20,827 nt of DNA from Bryobacteraceae bacterium (GTDB taxonomy: Bacteria > Acidobacteriota > Terriglobia > Bryobacterales > Bryobacteraceae), in NCBI GenBank assembly GCA_030044325.1, contig JASHWA010000347.1:1-20827 (forward strand), in the 5' to 3' direction. The position numbers and the translations under genes are program-made. A model generated the notes under the pieces. That model did not search any database and was not told the origin of the DNA. It saw only the letters and a list, made by a program, of their open reading frames with translations. Each line of letters starts with the position of its first letter. The first letter of the stretch is position 1. Positions 6,679 to 14,666 of this stretch are shown in pieces.

Positions 6679-8046
6679 ATGTTTTCGACGCTCGATAACG
6701 GAAATAAAAACACACACCAGGTCTCCTGGGAACAGAGGCTGCTCAAGAATTCCACGCGGCAGAAAGTGAGCCTCAAGCCCGAATACCAGGAGCTGAAGTT
6801 CACCTTGCATCGCAAGCTGGTGGACAAGATCAATCTGGAGGCGCTGGCGACCATCGACAACCAGCGCGTGCGCGCGGAAGTGCGGCAGGCGGTGATCGCG
6901 CTGATCGATGCGGAACCGACGCTGCTCAGCTCGATTGAAAAGCAGCAGATCAGCGACGAGGTGCTCGACGAGGTATTCGGCCTGGGCCCGCTCGAGCCGC
7001 TGCTTCAGGACCCGGGGATCTCGGACATTCTGGTGAATACCTACAAGCAGGTGTATATCGAGCGGCGCGGATTGCTGGAGCTGACCAGCGTGACGTTTCG
7101 CGACGATCAGCACCTGTTGCGCATCATCGACAAGATCGTAAGCCAGGTGGGCCGGCGCATCGACGAATCGACGCCCATGGTGGACGCGCGGTTGAGCGAC
7201 GGCTCGCGCGTGAACGCGATCATTCCGCCGCTCGCGGTGGACGGTCCGCTGCTTTCCATCCGCCGTTTTTCGACCGACAAGCTGATGCCCGCGGACCTGG
7301 TGGAGCGCAAGGCGCTGACGCCGGGAATGATGGAGCTGCTCGAAGCGGCGGTGAAGGCCAAGATGAACGTAGTCATCGCGGGCGGAACGGGCGCGGGAAA
7401 AACCACGCTGCTCAACGCGCTCTCGGCGTTCATCAACGGGAAAGAACGCATCGTAACCATCGAAGACGCGGCCGAGCTGCAGTTGAAACAGCCGCACGTG
7501 GCGCGGCTGGAAACGCGCCCGCCGAATATCGAAGGGCACGGCGCGGTGCGTCAGCGCGAGCTGTTGATCAACAGCCTGCGTATGCGTCCGGACCGCATCG
7601 TGGTGGGCGAAGTCCGCGGCGAGGAAGCGCTGGACATGCTGCAGGCGATGAACACGGGCCACGACGGGTCGCTCACGACGGTGCACGCCAACAGCCCGCG
7701 CGACGCGGTTTCGCGCCTGGAGGTGATGGTGTCGCTGGCCAACGCGAACATGCAGCTGGTTTCCATCCGGCAGCAGATCGCCAGCGCGGTGAACCTGCTG
7801 GTGCAGGCCGCGCGATTGAGCGACGGATCGCGGCGCGTGGTGTCGTTGACGGAGGTGACCGGCATGGAAGGCGACATTGTAACGCTGCAGGACCTGTTTG
7901 TTTTCGAGAAGCGCGGGCTCGACCCGGACGGCAAAGTGGTGGGCAGGTTCGCGGCGACGGGCATCCGGCCGAAGTTTTACGAAAAACTGCTGAGCGCGGG
8001 CATTCGCCTGCGGCCCGACCTGTTCGACGAAGTGGTGGAGGTATAG
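6679..8046 (+). CDS. cpaF: Tad secretion ATPase CpaF/TadA
   Basis: This 455-residue protein is a hexameric ATPase of the secretion-NTPase (VirB11/GspE-like) superfamily that drives pilus assembly. An N-terminal domain spans about 25-200. The Walker A motif is GGTGAGKTT at 235-243. It is followed by the Asp/Glu box RIVTIEDAAELQL, the Walker B region DRIVVGEVRG (305-314) and the His box TGHDGSLTTVHANSP with LEVMV. All catalytic elements are intact and the length is typical for TadA. It is followed three bases later by tadB, the membrane platform it energises. The start at 6679 has only a weak Shine-Dalgarno, so translation may depend on coupling with cpaE 15 bp upstream. Confidence 0.96.
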   Translation: MFSTLDNGNKNTHQVSWEQRLLKNSTRQKVSLKPEYQELKFTLHRKLVDKINLEALATIDNQRVRAEVRQAVIALIDAEPTLLSSIEKQQISDEVLDEVFGLGPLEPLLQDPGISDILVNTYKQVYIERRGLLELTSVTFRDDQHLLRIIDKIVSQVGRRIDESTPMVDARLSDGSRVNAIIPPLAVDGPLLSIRRFSTDKLMPADLVERKALTPGMMELLEAAVKAKMNVVIAGGTGAGKTTLLNALSAFINGKERIVTIEDAAELQLKQPHVARLETRPPNIEGHGAVRQRELLINSLRMRPDRIVVGEVRGEEALDMLQAMNTGHDGSLTTVHANSPRDAVSRLEVMVSLANANMQLVSIRQQIASAVNLLVQAARLSDGSRRVVSLTEVTGMEGDIVTLQDLFVFEKRGLDPDGKVVGRFAATGIRPKFYEKLLSAGIRLRPDLFDEVVEV

Positions 8047-8049
8047 GCG

Positions 8050-9027
8050 ATGAGCTTCGGCGTATTGATGATCGTCATCTGGGCCGTCGGAATGGCGGCG
8101 TTTTTCCTGGTGTCGCGCTACTTCCGCTCGGCCGACGTGGATCGCGTGAAGGCGCGGCTGGCGGGAACCACCAAGGCCAAAGCCAAGAAGGCGAAACAGC
8201 AGAGCGGGCCGGCGCCGGTGGTGCGCGCCGAAGCGATCGTAAAGAACAAGCTCGCGCAGATGCTGGTGGACAAGTGGGGCTTCGGTCCGAAGCTGCAAGA
8301 ATTTCTGGAACAGGCGGGGCTGGAATGGCCGCCGGCGCGTTTCGTGCACACTTCGCTCGTGTGCTTCATCGCCGGATTTGCGCTGGGATGGCTGCTTCTG
8401 CCCATTGGAAAGCCGCTCGCGCTGCTGACGGGATTGGCGGCGGCCGGGGTGCCGGGGGTTTACGTATACCTGAAGCGGCGCGCGCGGCTCAAGCGCTTCG
8501 AGGAAATTTTTCCCGACGCGCTCGAGTTCGTGTCGCGATCGATGCGCGCGGGCCACGCCTTTTCGGTGTCGCTCGAAATGATCCACCGCGAGTTCCAGGA
8601 GCCGGTGGCGGGGGAATTCCGCCGCACCTTCGAGGAGCACAACCTGGGGTTGCCGATCGAGCTGGCGCTGCAAAAGCTCGCCAAGCGCGTTCCATCGCTC
8701 GACGTGCACTTTTTCGTTTCTGCGGTTCTGCTGCAGAAGCGGACGGGCGGAAACCTGGCGGAAATTCTGGACAAGCTGGCGTACGTGATCCGCGAGCGCT
8801 TCAAGCTGCGCGGACGCATTCGCGCGGTAAGCGCGCACGGGCGTATGACGGCGACTTCCCTGAGCTGTATCCCCATCGCGGTCGCGGTGCTGATGTTTTA
8901 CACCAACCCGGACTACGTCAAGTTCTTCTTCACCGACGACACCGGCGAAATGATGATGGGCGTCGCCATCGCGTTGCAGATTGTGGGTTACCTGATTATG
9001 AAAAAGATCGTGAATATCGAGGTCTAG
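8050..9027 (+). CDS. tadB: Tad inner-membrane platform protein TadB
   Basis: This 325-residue protein has an N-terminal span (about 5-20), a basic Lys-rich cytoplasmic segment (KAKAKKAKQ), a membrane pair at about 98-140, a T2SSF/GspF cytoplasmic domain at about 155-285 (FPDALEFVSRSMRAGHAFS ... LQKRTGGNLAEILDKLA) and C-terminal spans at about 275-295 and 300-320. T2SSF proteins form the platform that couples CpaF motion to pilin polymerisation. GGAGG at 8037-8041, inside the end of cpaF, is the Shine-Dalgarno for the ATG at 8050. Order and spacing (3 bp after cpaF, 4 bp before tadC) are those of a standard Tad operon. Confidence 0.92.
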   Translation: MSFGVLMIVIWAVGMAAFFLVSRYFRSADVDRVKARLAGTTKAKAKKAKQQSGPAPVVRAEAIVKNKLAQMLVDKWGFGPKLQEFLEQAGLEWPPARFVHTSLVCFIAGFALGWLLLPIGKPLALLTGLAAAGVPGVYVYLKRRARLKRFEEIFPDALEFVSRSMRAGHAFSVSLEMIHREFQEPVAGEFRRTFEEHNLGLPIELALQKLAKRVPSLDVHFFVSAVLLQKRTGGNLAEILDKLAYVIRERFKLRGRIRAVSAHGRMTATSLSCIPIAVAVLMFYTNPDYVKFFFTDDTGEMMMGVAIALQIVGYLIMKKIVNIEV

Positions 9028-9031
9028 CGCC

Positions 9032-9946
9032 ATGTTCATCTTCACCGTGGTGATTCTGTTCGGGCTGGCTGTAGCGGTGGGGCTCGCCGGAATGAAGCTG
9101 TACGTGCGGCCGAAGGAGGCGATGGAGCGCGTGGTGGGCGGAGTGGAGCACGCCGAGCAGACGCCCTCGCATCCGAGCCTGGTGTTCCACGATCTCATCA
9201 AGCGGCTCGGCAACATCGTTCCGCAATCCCCGAAAGATGTCACCGTGATGCAGCGGCGGCTGATCCGCGCGGGGATTCGCAACGAGAGCGCGCTCAAGAT
9301 TCTGTACGGAGCCAAAGTGGCACTGGGTATTGCGCTGCCGTTGATCACAGCCGTGGCGCTGACCGGATCGCTTACCGACGCGGGAAACAAGATGATGTCG
9401 ATTCTGGCGGCGGGCGCGGTGGGATTTTTCGGGCCGAACGAATACGTGCGGCGGATGGCGAACAAGCGGCAGCACGAGATCGCGCGCGGATTGCCCAACG
9501 CTCTGGATCTGCTGGTGGTCTGCGTCGAGAGCGGGCTGGGGCTCGACCAGGCTATTTTGCAGGTGTCCAAAGAGCTGGAACACGCCCACCCGGAGATCAG
9601 CGAGGAGTTCGGGCTGGTGAACCTGGAATTGAAAGCCGGAAAGCGGCGCGTAGAGGCGCTGCGCAACCTGGCCGAACGCACCGGCGTGGATGATCTGAAA
9701 AAGCTGGTGGCCGTGCTGATCCAGGCCGACCGGTTCGGAACGGGCGTGGCGCAGAGCTTGCGCGCGCATGCCGATTTCATGCGGGTTCAGGCGCGGCAGG
9801 TGGCTGAAGAGAAAGCGGCCAAGCTCGGCGTCAAGCTGATCTTCCCCATCTTCTTTTGCATTTTGCCGTCATTGTTCGTCGTGACGGTGGGGCCGGTGGT
9901 GATGAAGATCGTCCGTGAGCTGGTTCCGATGATGAACAACATTTAG
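9032..9946 (+). CDS. tadC: Tad inner-membrane platform protein TadC
   Basis: This 304-residue protein is the second T2SSF-type component and partner of TadB. It has an N-terminal span (about 3-22), a membrane pair at about 93-140 and the T2SSF domain at about 150-270 (GLPNALDLLVVCVESGLGLD, then VLIQADRFGTGVAQSLRAHA). It ends with a hydrophobic span (KLIFPIFFCILPSLFVVTVG). The 4-bp gap to tadB indicates co-translation. No TadD, TadE, TadF or TadG gene follows. After 109 bp there is only a 30-residue ORF, so the remaining Tad parts must be elsewhere or absent. Confidence 0.92.
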   Translation: MFIFTVVILFGLAVAVGLAGMKLYVRPKEAMERVVGGVEHAEQTPSHPSLVFHDLIKRLGNIVPQSPKDVTVMQRRLIRAGIRNESALKILYGAKVALGIALPLITAVALTGSLTDAGNKMMSILAAGAVGFFGPNEYVRRMANKRQHEIARGLPNALDLLVVCVESGLGLDQAILQVSKELEHAHPEISEEFGLVNLELKAGKRRVEALRNLAERTGVDDLKKLVAVLIQADRFGTGVAQSLRAHADFMRVQARQVAEEKAAKLGVKLIFPIFFCILPSLFVVTVGPVVMKIVRELVPMMNNI

Positions 9947-9957
9947 GTGCGGCTGTG

Positions 9958-10002
9958 TTGAGTGGAGGGGCATTTTTTGCGGGCTCTTAGTACTCCACTA
10001 AA
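9958..10002. repeat. Inverted repeat between tadC and the small membrane ORF
   Basis: AGTGGAG (9961-9967) is complementary to CTCCACT (9993-9999), with two further A-T pairs beyond one mismatch. The 25-nt interior contains a T6 run (9973-9978). It could attenuate read-through from the Tad operon or bind a regulator. The downstream AATAAT at 10023-10028 may be a -10 for the next small gene, but no -35 is evident. Confidence 0.3.
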
Positions 10003-10055
10003 GGTTAGGACTAGAAACGCCGAATAATTCTTGTCAGGAAAGGAGAACCAAAACG

Positions 10056-10148
10056 ATGGACACTTCCACTGTTCGACTCGTTTGTGGGGTGCTGGCGGTC
10101 CTGTTTCTCGGGATCATTGTGCTGCGCCGTAAGAAGAACGCTGAGTAA
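10056..10148 (+). CDS. 30-residue single-span membrane protein
   Basis: The ORF encodes 30 residues: MDTSTVRL, a hydrophobic span VCGVLAVLFLGIIVL, and a basic tail RRKKNAE ending in TAA. AGGAG (10041-10045) lies ten bases before the ATG, within a longer AGGAAAGGAG, which is a stronger ribosome binding site than most genes here have. The basic C-terminus predicts an N-out/C-in orientation by the positive-inside rule. A perfect 13-bp hairpin begins seven bases after the stop, so the ORF is neatly bounded. No family is recognised. It could be a small regulator or stabiliser of an envelope complex such as the adjacent Tad machine, but that is only positional. It carries no prepilin cleavage site. 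Confidence 0.55.
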   Translation: MDTSTVRLVCGVLAVLFLGIIVLRRKKNAE

Positions 10149-10154
10149 GGCGGC

Positions 10155-10191
10155 GTTCGCCGGCGGCGAGCTCGATGCGCCGCCGGCGAAC
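10155..10191 (+). terminator. 13-bp GC-rich hairpin after the small membrane ORF
   Basis: GTTCGCCGGCGGC (10155-10167) and GCCGCCGGCGAAC (10179-10191) are perfectly complementary around an 11-nt loop, and one more G-C pair can close the loop. There is no T-run after it, so it is terminator-like rather than a textbook intrinsic terminator. An A6 run at 10209-10214 would give U's only on the opposite strand. Confidence 0.55.
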
Positions 10192-10295
10192 TCGCCGAGC
10201 GCGGGAGCAAAAAAGACGCGGGGCGGTGCGCAGGAGAGTAGCAAATTGTGGACAGAGCCGGACCAATAGTCCGGCCGGAGGATGGAGCATTTCGT

Positions 10296-13200
10296 ATGTT
10301 GCGTAAGCTTTCGATTGGAGCAATCACGATGTATCTGGCCGGCGCGGCGCTGGCGGGCACGTTCGGGACGGTGATCCCGATCGGCGGCGAGGCCGTCGAT
10401 CTGGCGCTCGACGAGCCGCGCGGAGTGCTGTATGTGGCCAATTTCACGAGCAACTGCATCGACGTGATTTCGCTGTCGACGGGCCGGATTCAGACGCAGA
10501 TCAACAATCTGAACAATCCGAGCTCCATCTCGGTCTCCCCGGACGACCACTGGCTGATCGTGGCGCGCTACGGCAACACCACCGCGCCCGCCTCGCTCAC
10601 CAACGGAATCACGCTCATCGATTTGACCAATAATTATGCGCAGACATCGTTCCAGCTCGGCAATCCTCCGCTGGGCGTGGCCTTCGGGCTCGACGGCAAT
10701 GCGCTGATCGTTACCACTTCGGATTTCGAGCTGTACAATCCTTCGAGCGGCCAGATCCAACTGCTGGCGACCATCGCGCAGGTGGCGACCAACGCAATCC
10801 CGCAGCCGCCGGCCACTTTCCCGCTCCAATTTACCGAAGCGACCATGACCACGTCGCGGGACGGGCTGACCATCGCGGGATTCGGAGGCGGAAGCCCGTA
10901 CCTGGTGTTCCGCTATTCTGTCGCGACCGAGACGATCAGCAGCTCCTATTACACGTCCTCTCCGGCGGGCGGTCCGAGGGTGGTGAGTCTTGCCGACGAC
11001 GGGAGCCTGGAAACCATCGCGTGGTGGGAGATGGATTCGAATTTCAACGACATCGCCGAATTCCTGCTGCCTTCCGGCGCTTTAAACCTGGGCACGCACG
11101 TGATCGATTCCTCTCGCAACCTGGTTTACGCCGAGGTGCCGGCGACCGCGGGGGGCGGAGGCACCGGCGGATCGAGCACGACCAGCTCGACTCCGGAGCT
11201 CGCCATCATGGATTCCGACAATCTGGAGACCGAAGAGCAGATCCAGATACCGGAGATTCTGTCGGGCAAGAGCGTGCTGACCAACGACCACAACACGATG
11301 TACTCGATTTCGACCAGCGGCGTGACGGTGTTGCCCGTGGGCAGCCTGAACAAATATCACCGGCTGGCGACTTCGGTGGAAGATCTCGCCTTCCGCGGGA
11401 ATTTCTGCAATCGCGGGCAGGAATTGCAGACCTTCGTGATCTCCGATCCGGGCGGCAACGCGACGCACTTTTCGATTACACCGAACCAGGCGGGCGTTCT
11501 GGTTTCGCCCGCGACCGGAACCACGCCGGCGGTGGTTACGGTGGCCGTGGATCCCACCGCGTTCGCCGGACAGACGGGAACGGCAGTGACAAGCCTGACG
11601 ATTTCGTCGCCGGATAACAGCGTGATCGACATTCCGCAGACCATGCGCGTGGCGGTGAGCTCGCCGCAGCCGGTGCAGCGCGGCGCGGCGATCGATATTC
11701 CGGGCACGGTGGTCGATATCATGGCCGATCCGGTGCGAACGGCCTACTATGTACTCCGTCAGGACAAGAACCAGGTGTACGTATTCAATTCGCAGAACAA
11801 CACGCAGACCGCGACTCTGCGGACGTGCACCAAACCGACTTCGCTCGCGATCAGCATCGACACGAACTACCTTATGGTGGGGTGCGATGCCGCGCACATT
11901 ATCCCGGTCTACGATCTGAACCTGCTGCAAGAAGTGGGCTACATGGCGAGTCCCGAGGATTACATGGAATCGATTGCGGTATCGAACAACGCCATCTGGG
12001 CGTACACGCGATCGGGTGTCGACGGGACGTACGGGCTCGATTTGATCAACCTGGCCTTCGGAACGGTGACCTCGCGTCCGCAGTTAGGGGTGTGGGAAAA
12101 CAGCACGCTGGCGAGCCAGGGAATGGTGTCGGCTTCGCCGAACGGCGCCAATATCGTTTACGCGGGCGAGGACGGCGGCGTGATGATTTACAGCGCGGTG
12201 GCGGGGACGTGGGTCGCCTCGCGCGGGGACTATGCGAGCCTGTCGGGAAGCGCAGCCGCTTCGAATTATGGACAGTACATCGTGCAGAATCACCTGCTCG
12301 ATTCCTCGGGGGCGCCGCAGGCGGACTTGCCAACCACGGGAGGTTTCGCGGCGGGCGTGGAGTTTGTGAACCAAACGGGGTACTACACGACGTCGGCTCC
12401 GGTGCTGGCGGCGCTTGAAACGGGCGCGAATAGTCCGGGCACCATCGCTCAGGTGAACGTGAGTAACGGCACGCTGATTTCGCCCACGCCGATGGTCGAA
12501 TCGCCGCTGCTGGCGGTGACGGCCGGCTTGGGAAACTACGCGATTCCGACGTGCTCGACGGTGACCACGGGCAGCCAAAGTGTTCAGACCTGCGACAGCA
12601 CGGTGGGAGGGATTACGACCTCGACGGTGACCACGTGCTCGGGCGTCGGGACCGGAAACTCGACGTGCACGACGCAGACCACCACCGGCCCCGCGGTTAC
12701 TTCGGCGACCGGGCTGGGCCGCACCATGGCGGTGCTCAACGATCAAAGCGCGATCATCAACCTGACGACTTCAGGTATCACGGTGCTGCCGTCAACTTAT
12801 GCGGCGTCGGTGGCGCTGCCGGTGATTAACAACGTGGTGAGCGCGGCCGACGGCGTTTCGGCTCCGGCGCCGGGCGGGTTGATCGAAATTCTGGGCAGCC
12901 AGATGAGCCCGGCCAGTCTCGCCACCAGCGAAATTCCGCTGCCGACGGCGCTCGCCGACAGTTGCGTGACCATCAACGGCCAGCCGATGCCGCTGATTTT
13001 CGTCTCCACGAGCCAGATCAACGCGCAGATGCCGTCGCAGGCCTCGGGCGACGTGACGGTTCAGGTATTGACGCCGGGCGGCACCAGCGACAGCTTCAAC
13101 CTGGTGGTTCCTCCCACCTCGCCCGCGGTGTTCCTGACGGGAACGGCCGGTCCGGAGACCAACATTCCGACCATCGTTCTGGATAACAACGGTCAACTGG

Positions 13201-13514
13201 TGACGGATTCGAATCCGATTCATCCGGGCGACAGCTTGACGATTTATCTGACCGGCTGCGGCCAGACCGCGCCGGCGGTTCCCGACGGTCAGGCTGCGCC
13301 GATGAGTCCGCTGTCGGTCGCGGTGACGGCGCCCGCGGTGACGCTCGGTGGTATGAATCTGCCGACCAGCTTCGGAGGCCTGACTCCCGGTCAGGTGGGA
13401 TTGTGCCAGATCAACGTTTCGGTTCCCGGCGGTGCGCAGCAGGGATTGAGCGTTCCTCTGACTATCACGCAGGGCTCGGGAACGCAGACGCTGAACGTGA
13501 GGGTGATCAACTAA
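10296..13514 (+). CDS. Secreted beta-propeller protein with C-terminal TIGR03437 domain
   Basis: This is a 1072-residue exported protein. The ATG at 10296 with GGAG about ten bases upstream is preferred over a GTG at 10248, because it puts the signal peptide (MLRKLSIGAITMYLAGAALA, then GTF) at the N-terminus. Residues ~30-360 look like a YVTN-type propeller (GVLYVANFTSNCIDVISLST, SISVSPDDHWLIVARYG). Residues ~370-460 resemble an Ig-like/BACON strand domain. A second propeller-like run follows (DIMADPVRTAYYVLRQDKNQ ...). At ~750-805 there is a Thr/Ser-rich insert with four Thr-Cys pairs. The last ~230 residues form the TIGR03437 domain (INNVVSAADG, GGLIEILGSQMSP, INGQPMPLIFVSTSQINAQM), common in Solibacter relatives and of unknown function. 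It probably acts at the cell surface or outside. Its ligand is unknown. Confidence 0.8.
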   Translation: MLRKLSIGAITMYLAGAALAGTFGTVIPIGGEAVDLALDEPRGVLYVANFTSNCIDVISLSTGRIQTQINNLNNPSSISVSPDDHWLIVARYGNTTAPASLTNGITLIDLTNNYAQTSFQLGNPPLGVAFGLDGNALIVTTSDFELYNPSSGQIQLLATIAQVATNAIPQPPATFPLQFTEATMTTSRDGLTIAGFGGGSPYLVFRYSVATETISSSYYTSSPAGGPRVVSLADDGSLETIAWWEMDSNFNDIAEFLLPSGALNLGTHVIDSSRNLVYAEVPATAGGGGTGGSSTTSSTPELAIMDSDNLETEEQIQIPEILSGKSVLTNDHNTMYSISTSGVTVLPVGSLNKYHRLATSVEDLAFRGNFCNRGQELQTFVISDPGGNATHFSITPNQAGVLVSPATGTTPAVVTVAVDPTAFAGQTGTAVTSLTISSPDNSVIDIPQTMRVAVSSPQPVQRGAAIDIPGTVVDIMADPVRTAYYVLRQDKNQVYVFNSQNNTQTATLRTCTKPTSLAISIDTNYLMVGCDAAHIIPVYDLNLLQEVGYMASPEDYMESIAVSNNAIWAYTRSGVDGTYGLDLINLAFGTVTSRPQLGVWENSTLASQGMVSASPNGANIVYAGEDGGVMIYSAVAGTWVASRGDYASLSGSAAASNYGQYIVQNHLLDSSGAPQADLPTTGGFAAGVEFVNQTGYYTTSAPVLAALETGANSPGTIAQVNVSNGTLISPTPMVESPLLAVTAGLGNYAIPTCSTVTTGSQSVQTCDSTVGGITTSTVTTCSGVGTGNSTCTTQTTTGPAVTSATGLGRTMAVLNDQSAIINLTTSGITVLPSTYAASVALPVINNVVSAADGVSAPAPGGLIEILGSQMSPASLATSEIPLPTALADSCVTINGQPMPLIFVSTSQINAQMPSQASGDVTVQVLTPGGTSDSFNLVVPPTSPAVFLTGTAGPETNIPTIVLDNNGQLVTDSNPIHPGDSLTIYLTGCGQTAPAVPDGQAAPMSPLSVAVTAPAVTLGGMNLPTSFGGLTPGQVGLCQINVSVPGGAQQGLSVPLTITQGSGTQTLNVRVIN

Positions 13515-13532
13515 AACCAAGCGCGGGCAGGA

Positions 13533-13559
13533 GTGCCGGCGCGGCACGCTGAAGCGTGC
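13533..13559. repeat. REP-like intergenic hairpin, copy 1
   Basis: GCACGC (13544-13549) pairs with GCGTGC (13554-13559) around a TGAA loop, and GTGCC (13533-13537) can pair alternatively with GGCAC (13543-13547). The block GGCGCGGC...GCTGAAGCG recurs in the hairpin at 14619-14640. Both copies are intergenic, just after a stop codon, which suggests a dispersed palindromic element or a shared terminator type. Confidence 0.45.
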
Positions 13560-13588
13560 TCCACGACGAGAGTTAGAAAGGAATCGAT

Positions 13589-14239
13589 ATGAAGATTACG
13601 TGGATGCTGGTGGTGTGTCTGTCGACGATCGCGCCGTGCGCCATCGCCCAGCGATGGGAGGTCGGCGGGGGAGCAGGCGGCGGATTTTACACCTCCCAGG
13701 ACGTTTCGCTCGGGAGCTCGTCGGTCTCGGCCAAGATCGATACCAACATCGCGGGCAGCGCCTGGCTCGGGAATAACAGCGGAATCAAATGGGGCGGCGA
13801 GCTGCGCGTCGACTATCAGCTCGGCGACCTGGCGCTCAACGGCGACGGGCAGTCGGCGGCGTTCGCGGCGCGTTCCTTCGGCCTGCACTACGACGTGCTG
13901 TATCATTTCGCGCCGAACGGATCGAAAATCCGCCCGTTCGTCGCGGTGGGCGCGGGAGTCAAGATGTACCAGGGCACCGGAGCGCAGCAGGCGTTTCAGC
14001 CGTTGTATCAGTACGCGCTGTTGAGCCAGGCGCAGGATCTGGTTCCGCTGGTGAGCGCGGGCGGCGGCGTGAAGGTCCAGCTCGCTTCGCACGTGCAGCT
14101 GCGCGTGGAAGTGCACGATTTCGCCACTCCGTTTCCCAAGCAGGTGATCGCGCCCAACGCGGGCGCCAAGGTGGGCGGATGGCTTATGGATTTCGTACCC
14201 ATGGTAGGCATCAGCTACACGAGTTCTGAGGGAAGATAA
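13589..14239 (+). CDS. Outer-membrane beta-barrel protein
   Basis: This 216-residue protein has a signal peptide (residues 1-20, ending CAIA before QRWEVGGG). It is followed by alternating strands with Gly/aromatic girdles: RWEVGGGAGGGFY, SAWLGNNSGIKWGGELRVDY, FGLHYDVLYHFAP, RPFVAVGAGVKMY, LVSAGGGVKVQL, VQLRVEVHDF and WLMDFVPMVGISYTS. This is the pattern of the OmpA-like eight-stranded barrels annotated as porin-family or outer-membrane beta-barrel proteins. The last strand ends with a short SSEGR tail instead of the usual terminal aromatic. AAAGGA about eight bases before the ATG is a good Shine-Dalgarno. It lies 74 bp after the large secreted protein and 30 bp before the next gene. The ligand or role is unknown. 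Confidence 0.75.
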   Translation: MKITWMLVVCLSTIAPCAIAQRWEVGGGAGGGFYTSQDVSLGSSSVSAKIDTNIAGSAWLGNNSGIKWGGELRVDYQLGDLALNGDGQSAAFAARSFGLHYDVLYHFAPNGSKIRPFVAVGAGVKMYQGTGAQQAFQPLYQYALLSQAQDLVPLVSAGGGVKVQLASHVQLRVEVHDFATPFPKQVIAPNAGAKVGGWLMDFVPMVGISYTSSEGR

Positions 14240-14269
14240 CGAATCGCGCGGCGCTGCCGATAACTGAGT

Positions 14270-14599
14270 ATGGACTTCCAGGGCACACCGCTGAACATGA
14301 CCACGATCCTGATCGTGGCGGTCGCCTCGGCGGCCATTCTGATGCTGTTGCGCAAGCGTTACGACAGCAACCTGCCGCTGTTCTTTTACTTCGTTGCGCT
14401 GGTGTTCACGAACATGACGGACCGGACGGTGAACCCCGTGCTGATGTACATCGGGCTAATCTTCGCTCTGCTGTTGCGGTTCGAATTCCTGAGCCCGGGC
14501 TTCTCTAAGCTGATCGCCATCCTGACGACCACCTCCCTGGGCGTGATTGTGTGGGTGTTTCTCGCGGAGGTGTTCGGGGATGGAAGTGCGCCGTTTTGA
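14270..14599 (+). CDS. Small four-span membrane protein, unknown function
   Basis: This 109-residue protein is mostly hydrophobic. Spans are predicted at about 10-27 (TTILIVAVASAAILMLL), 35-49 (LPLFFYFVALVFTN), 56-70 (PVLMYIGLIFALLLRF) and 80-103 (KLIAILTTTSLGVIVWVFLA). RKRYDS and RFEFLSPGFSK are polar links. I do not recognise the family. It starts 30 bp after the beta-barrel gene in the same direction, so they are probably co-transcribed. The Shine-Dalgarno is weak, and a second ATG at 14297 is possible but would remove part of the region before the first span. Its TGA is separated from the convergent gene by a single hairpin. Confidence 0.6.
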   Translation: MDFQGTPLNMTTILIVAVASAAILMLLRKRYDSNLPLFFYFVALVFTNMTDRTVNPVLMYIGLIFALLLRFEFLSPGFSKLIAILTTTSLGVIVWVFLAEVFGDGSAPF

Positions 14600-14600
14600 A

Positions 14601-14664
14601 GGGTTGGACGGCGACCGTGGCGCGGCGCTGAAGCGGCGCCGATTGAAAACCGCCGTCCCAACCC
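14601..14664. terminator. Bidirectional terminator-like hairpin between convergent genes
   Basis: GGGTTGGACGGCG (14601-14613) pairs with CGCCGTCCCAACCC (14651-14664), with one bulged C. A second stem nests inside it: GGCGC (14624-14628) with GCGCC (14636-14640), holding the core CGCTGAAGCG. The structure occupies almost the whole 67-bp gap between the two stop codons, as expected for a terminator serving both strands. Confidence 0.65.
14619..14640. repeat. REP-like intergenic hairpin, copy 2
   Basis: This block contains GGCGCGGC followed by GCTGAAGCGGCGCC. It shares the decamer CGCTGAAGCG (14626-14635) and the preceding GGCGCGGC with the element at 13538-13556. It lies inside the convergent terminator. 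Confidence 0.45.
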
Positions 14665-14666
14665 AC

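Noticed and set aside
6202..9780. Minus-strand open frame of 1192 codons opposite cpaE, cpaF, tadB and tadC
   Set aside because: It lies opposite four well-recognised genes, is rich in His, Arg and Gln from the reverse of GC-rich codons, and shows no domain. It is a shadow frame caused by high third-position GC.
10056..10148. The 30-residue protein as a Flp pilin
   Set aside because: There is no Gly-x4-Glu cleavage site before the hydrophobic span, and the protein ends shortly after it.
10248..10295. GTG start extending the large secreted protein by 16 residues
   Set aside because: The extension is acidic and polar and would bury the signal peptide. The ATG at 10296 has a Shine-Dalgarno.
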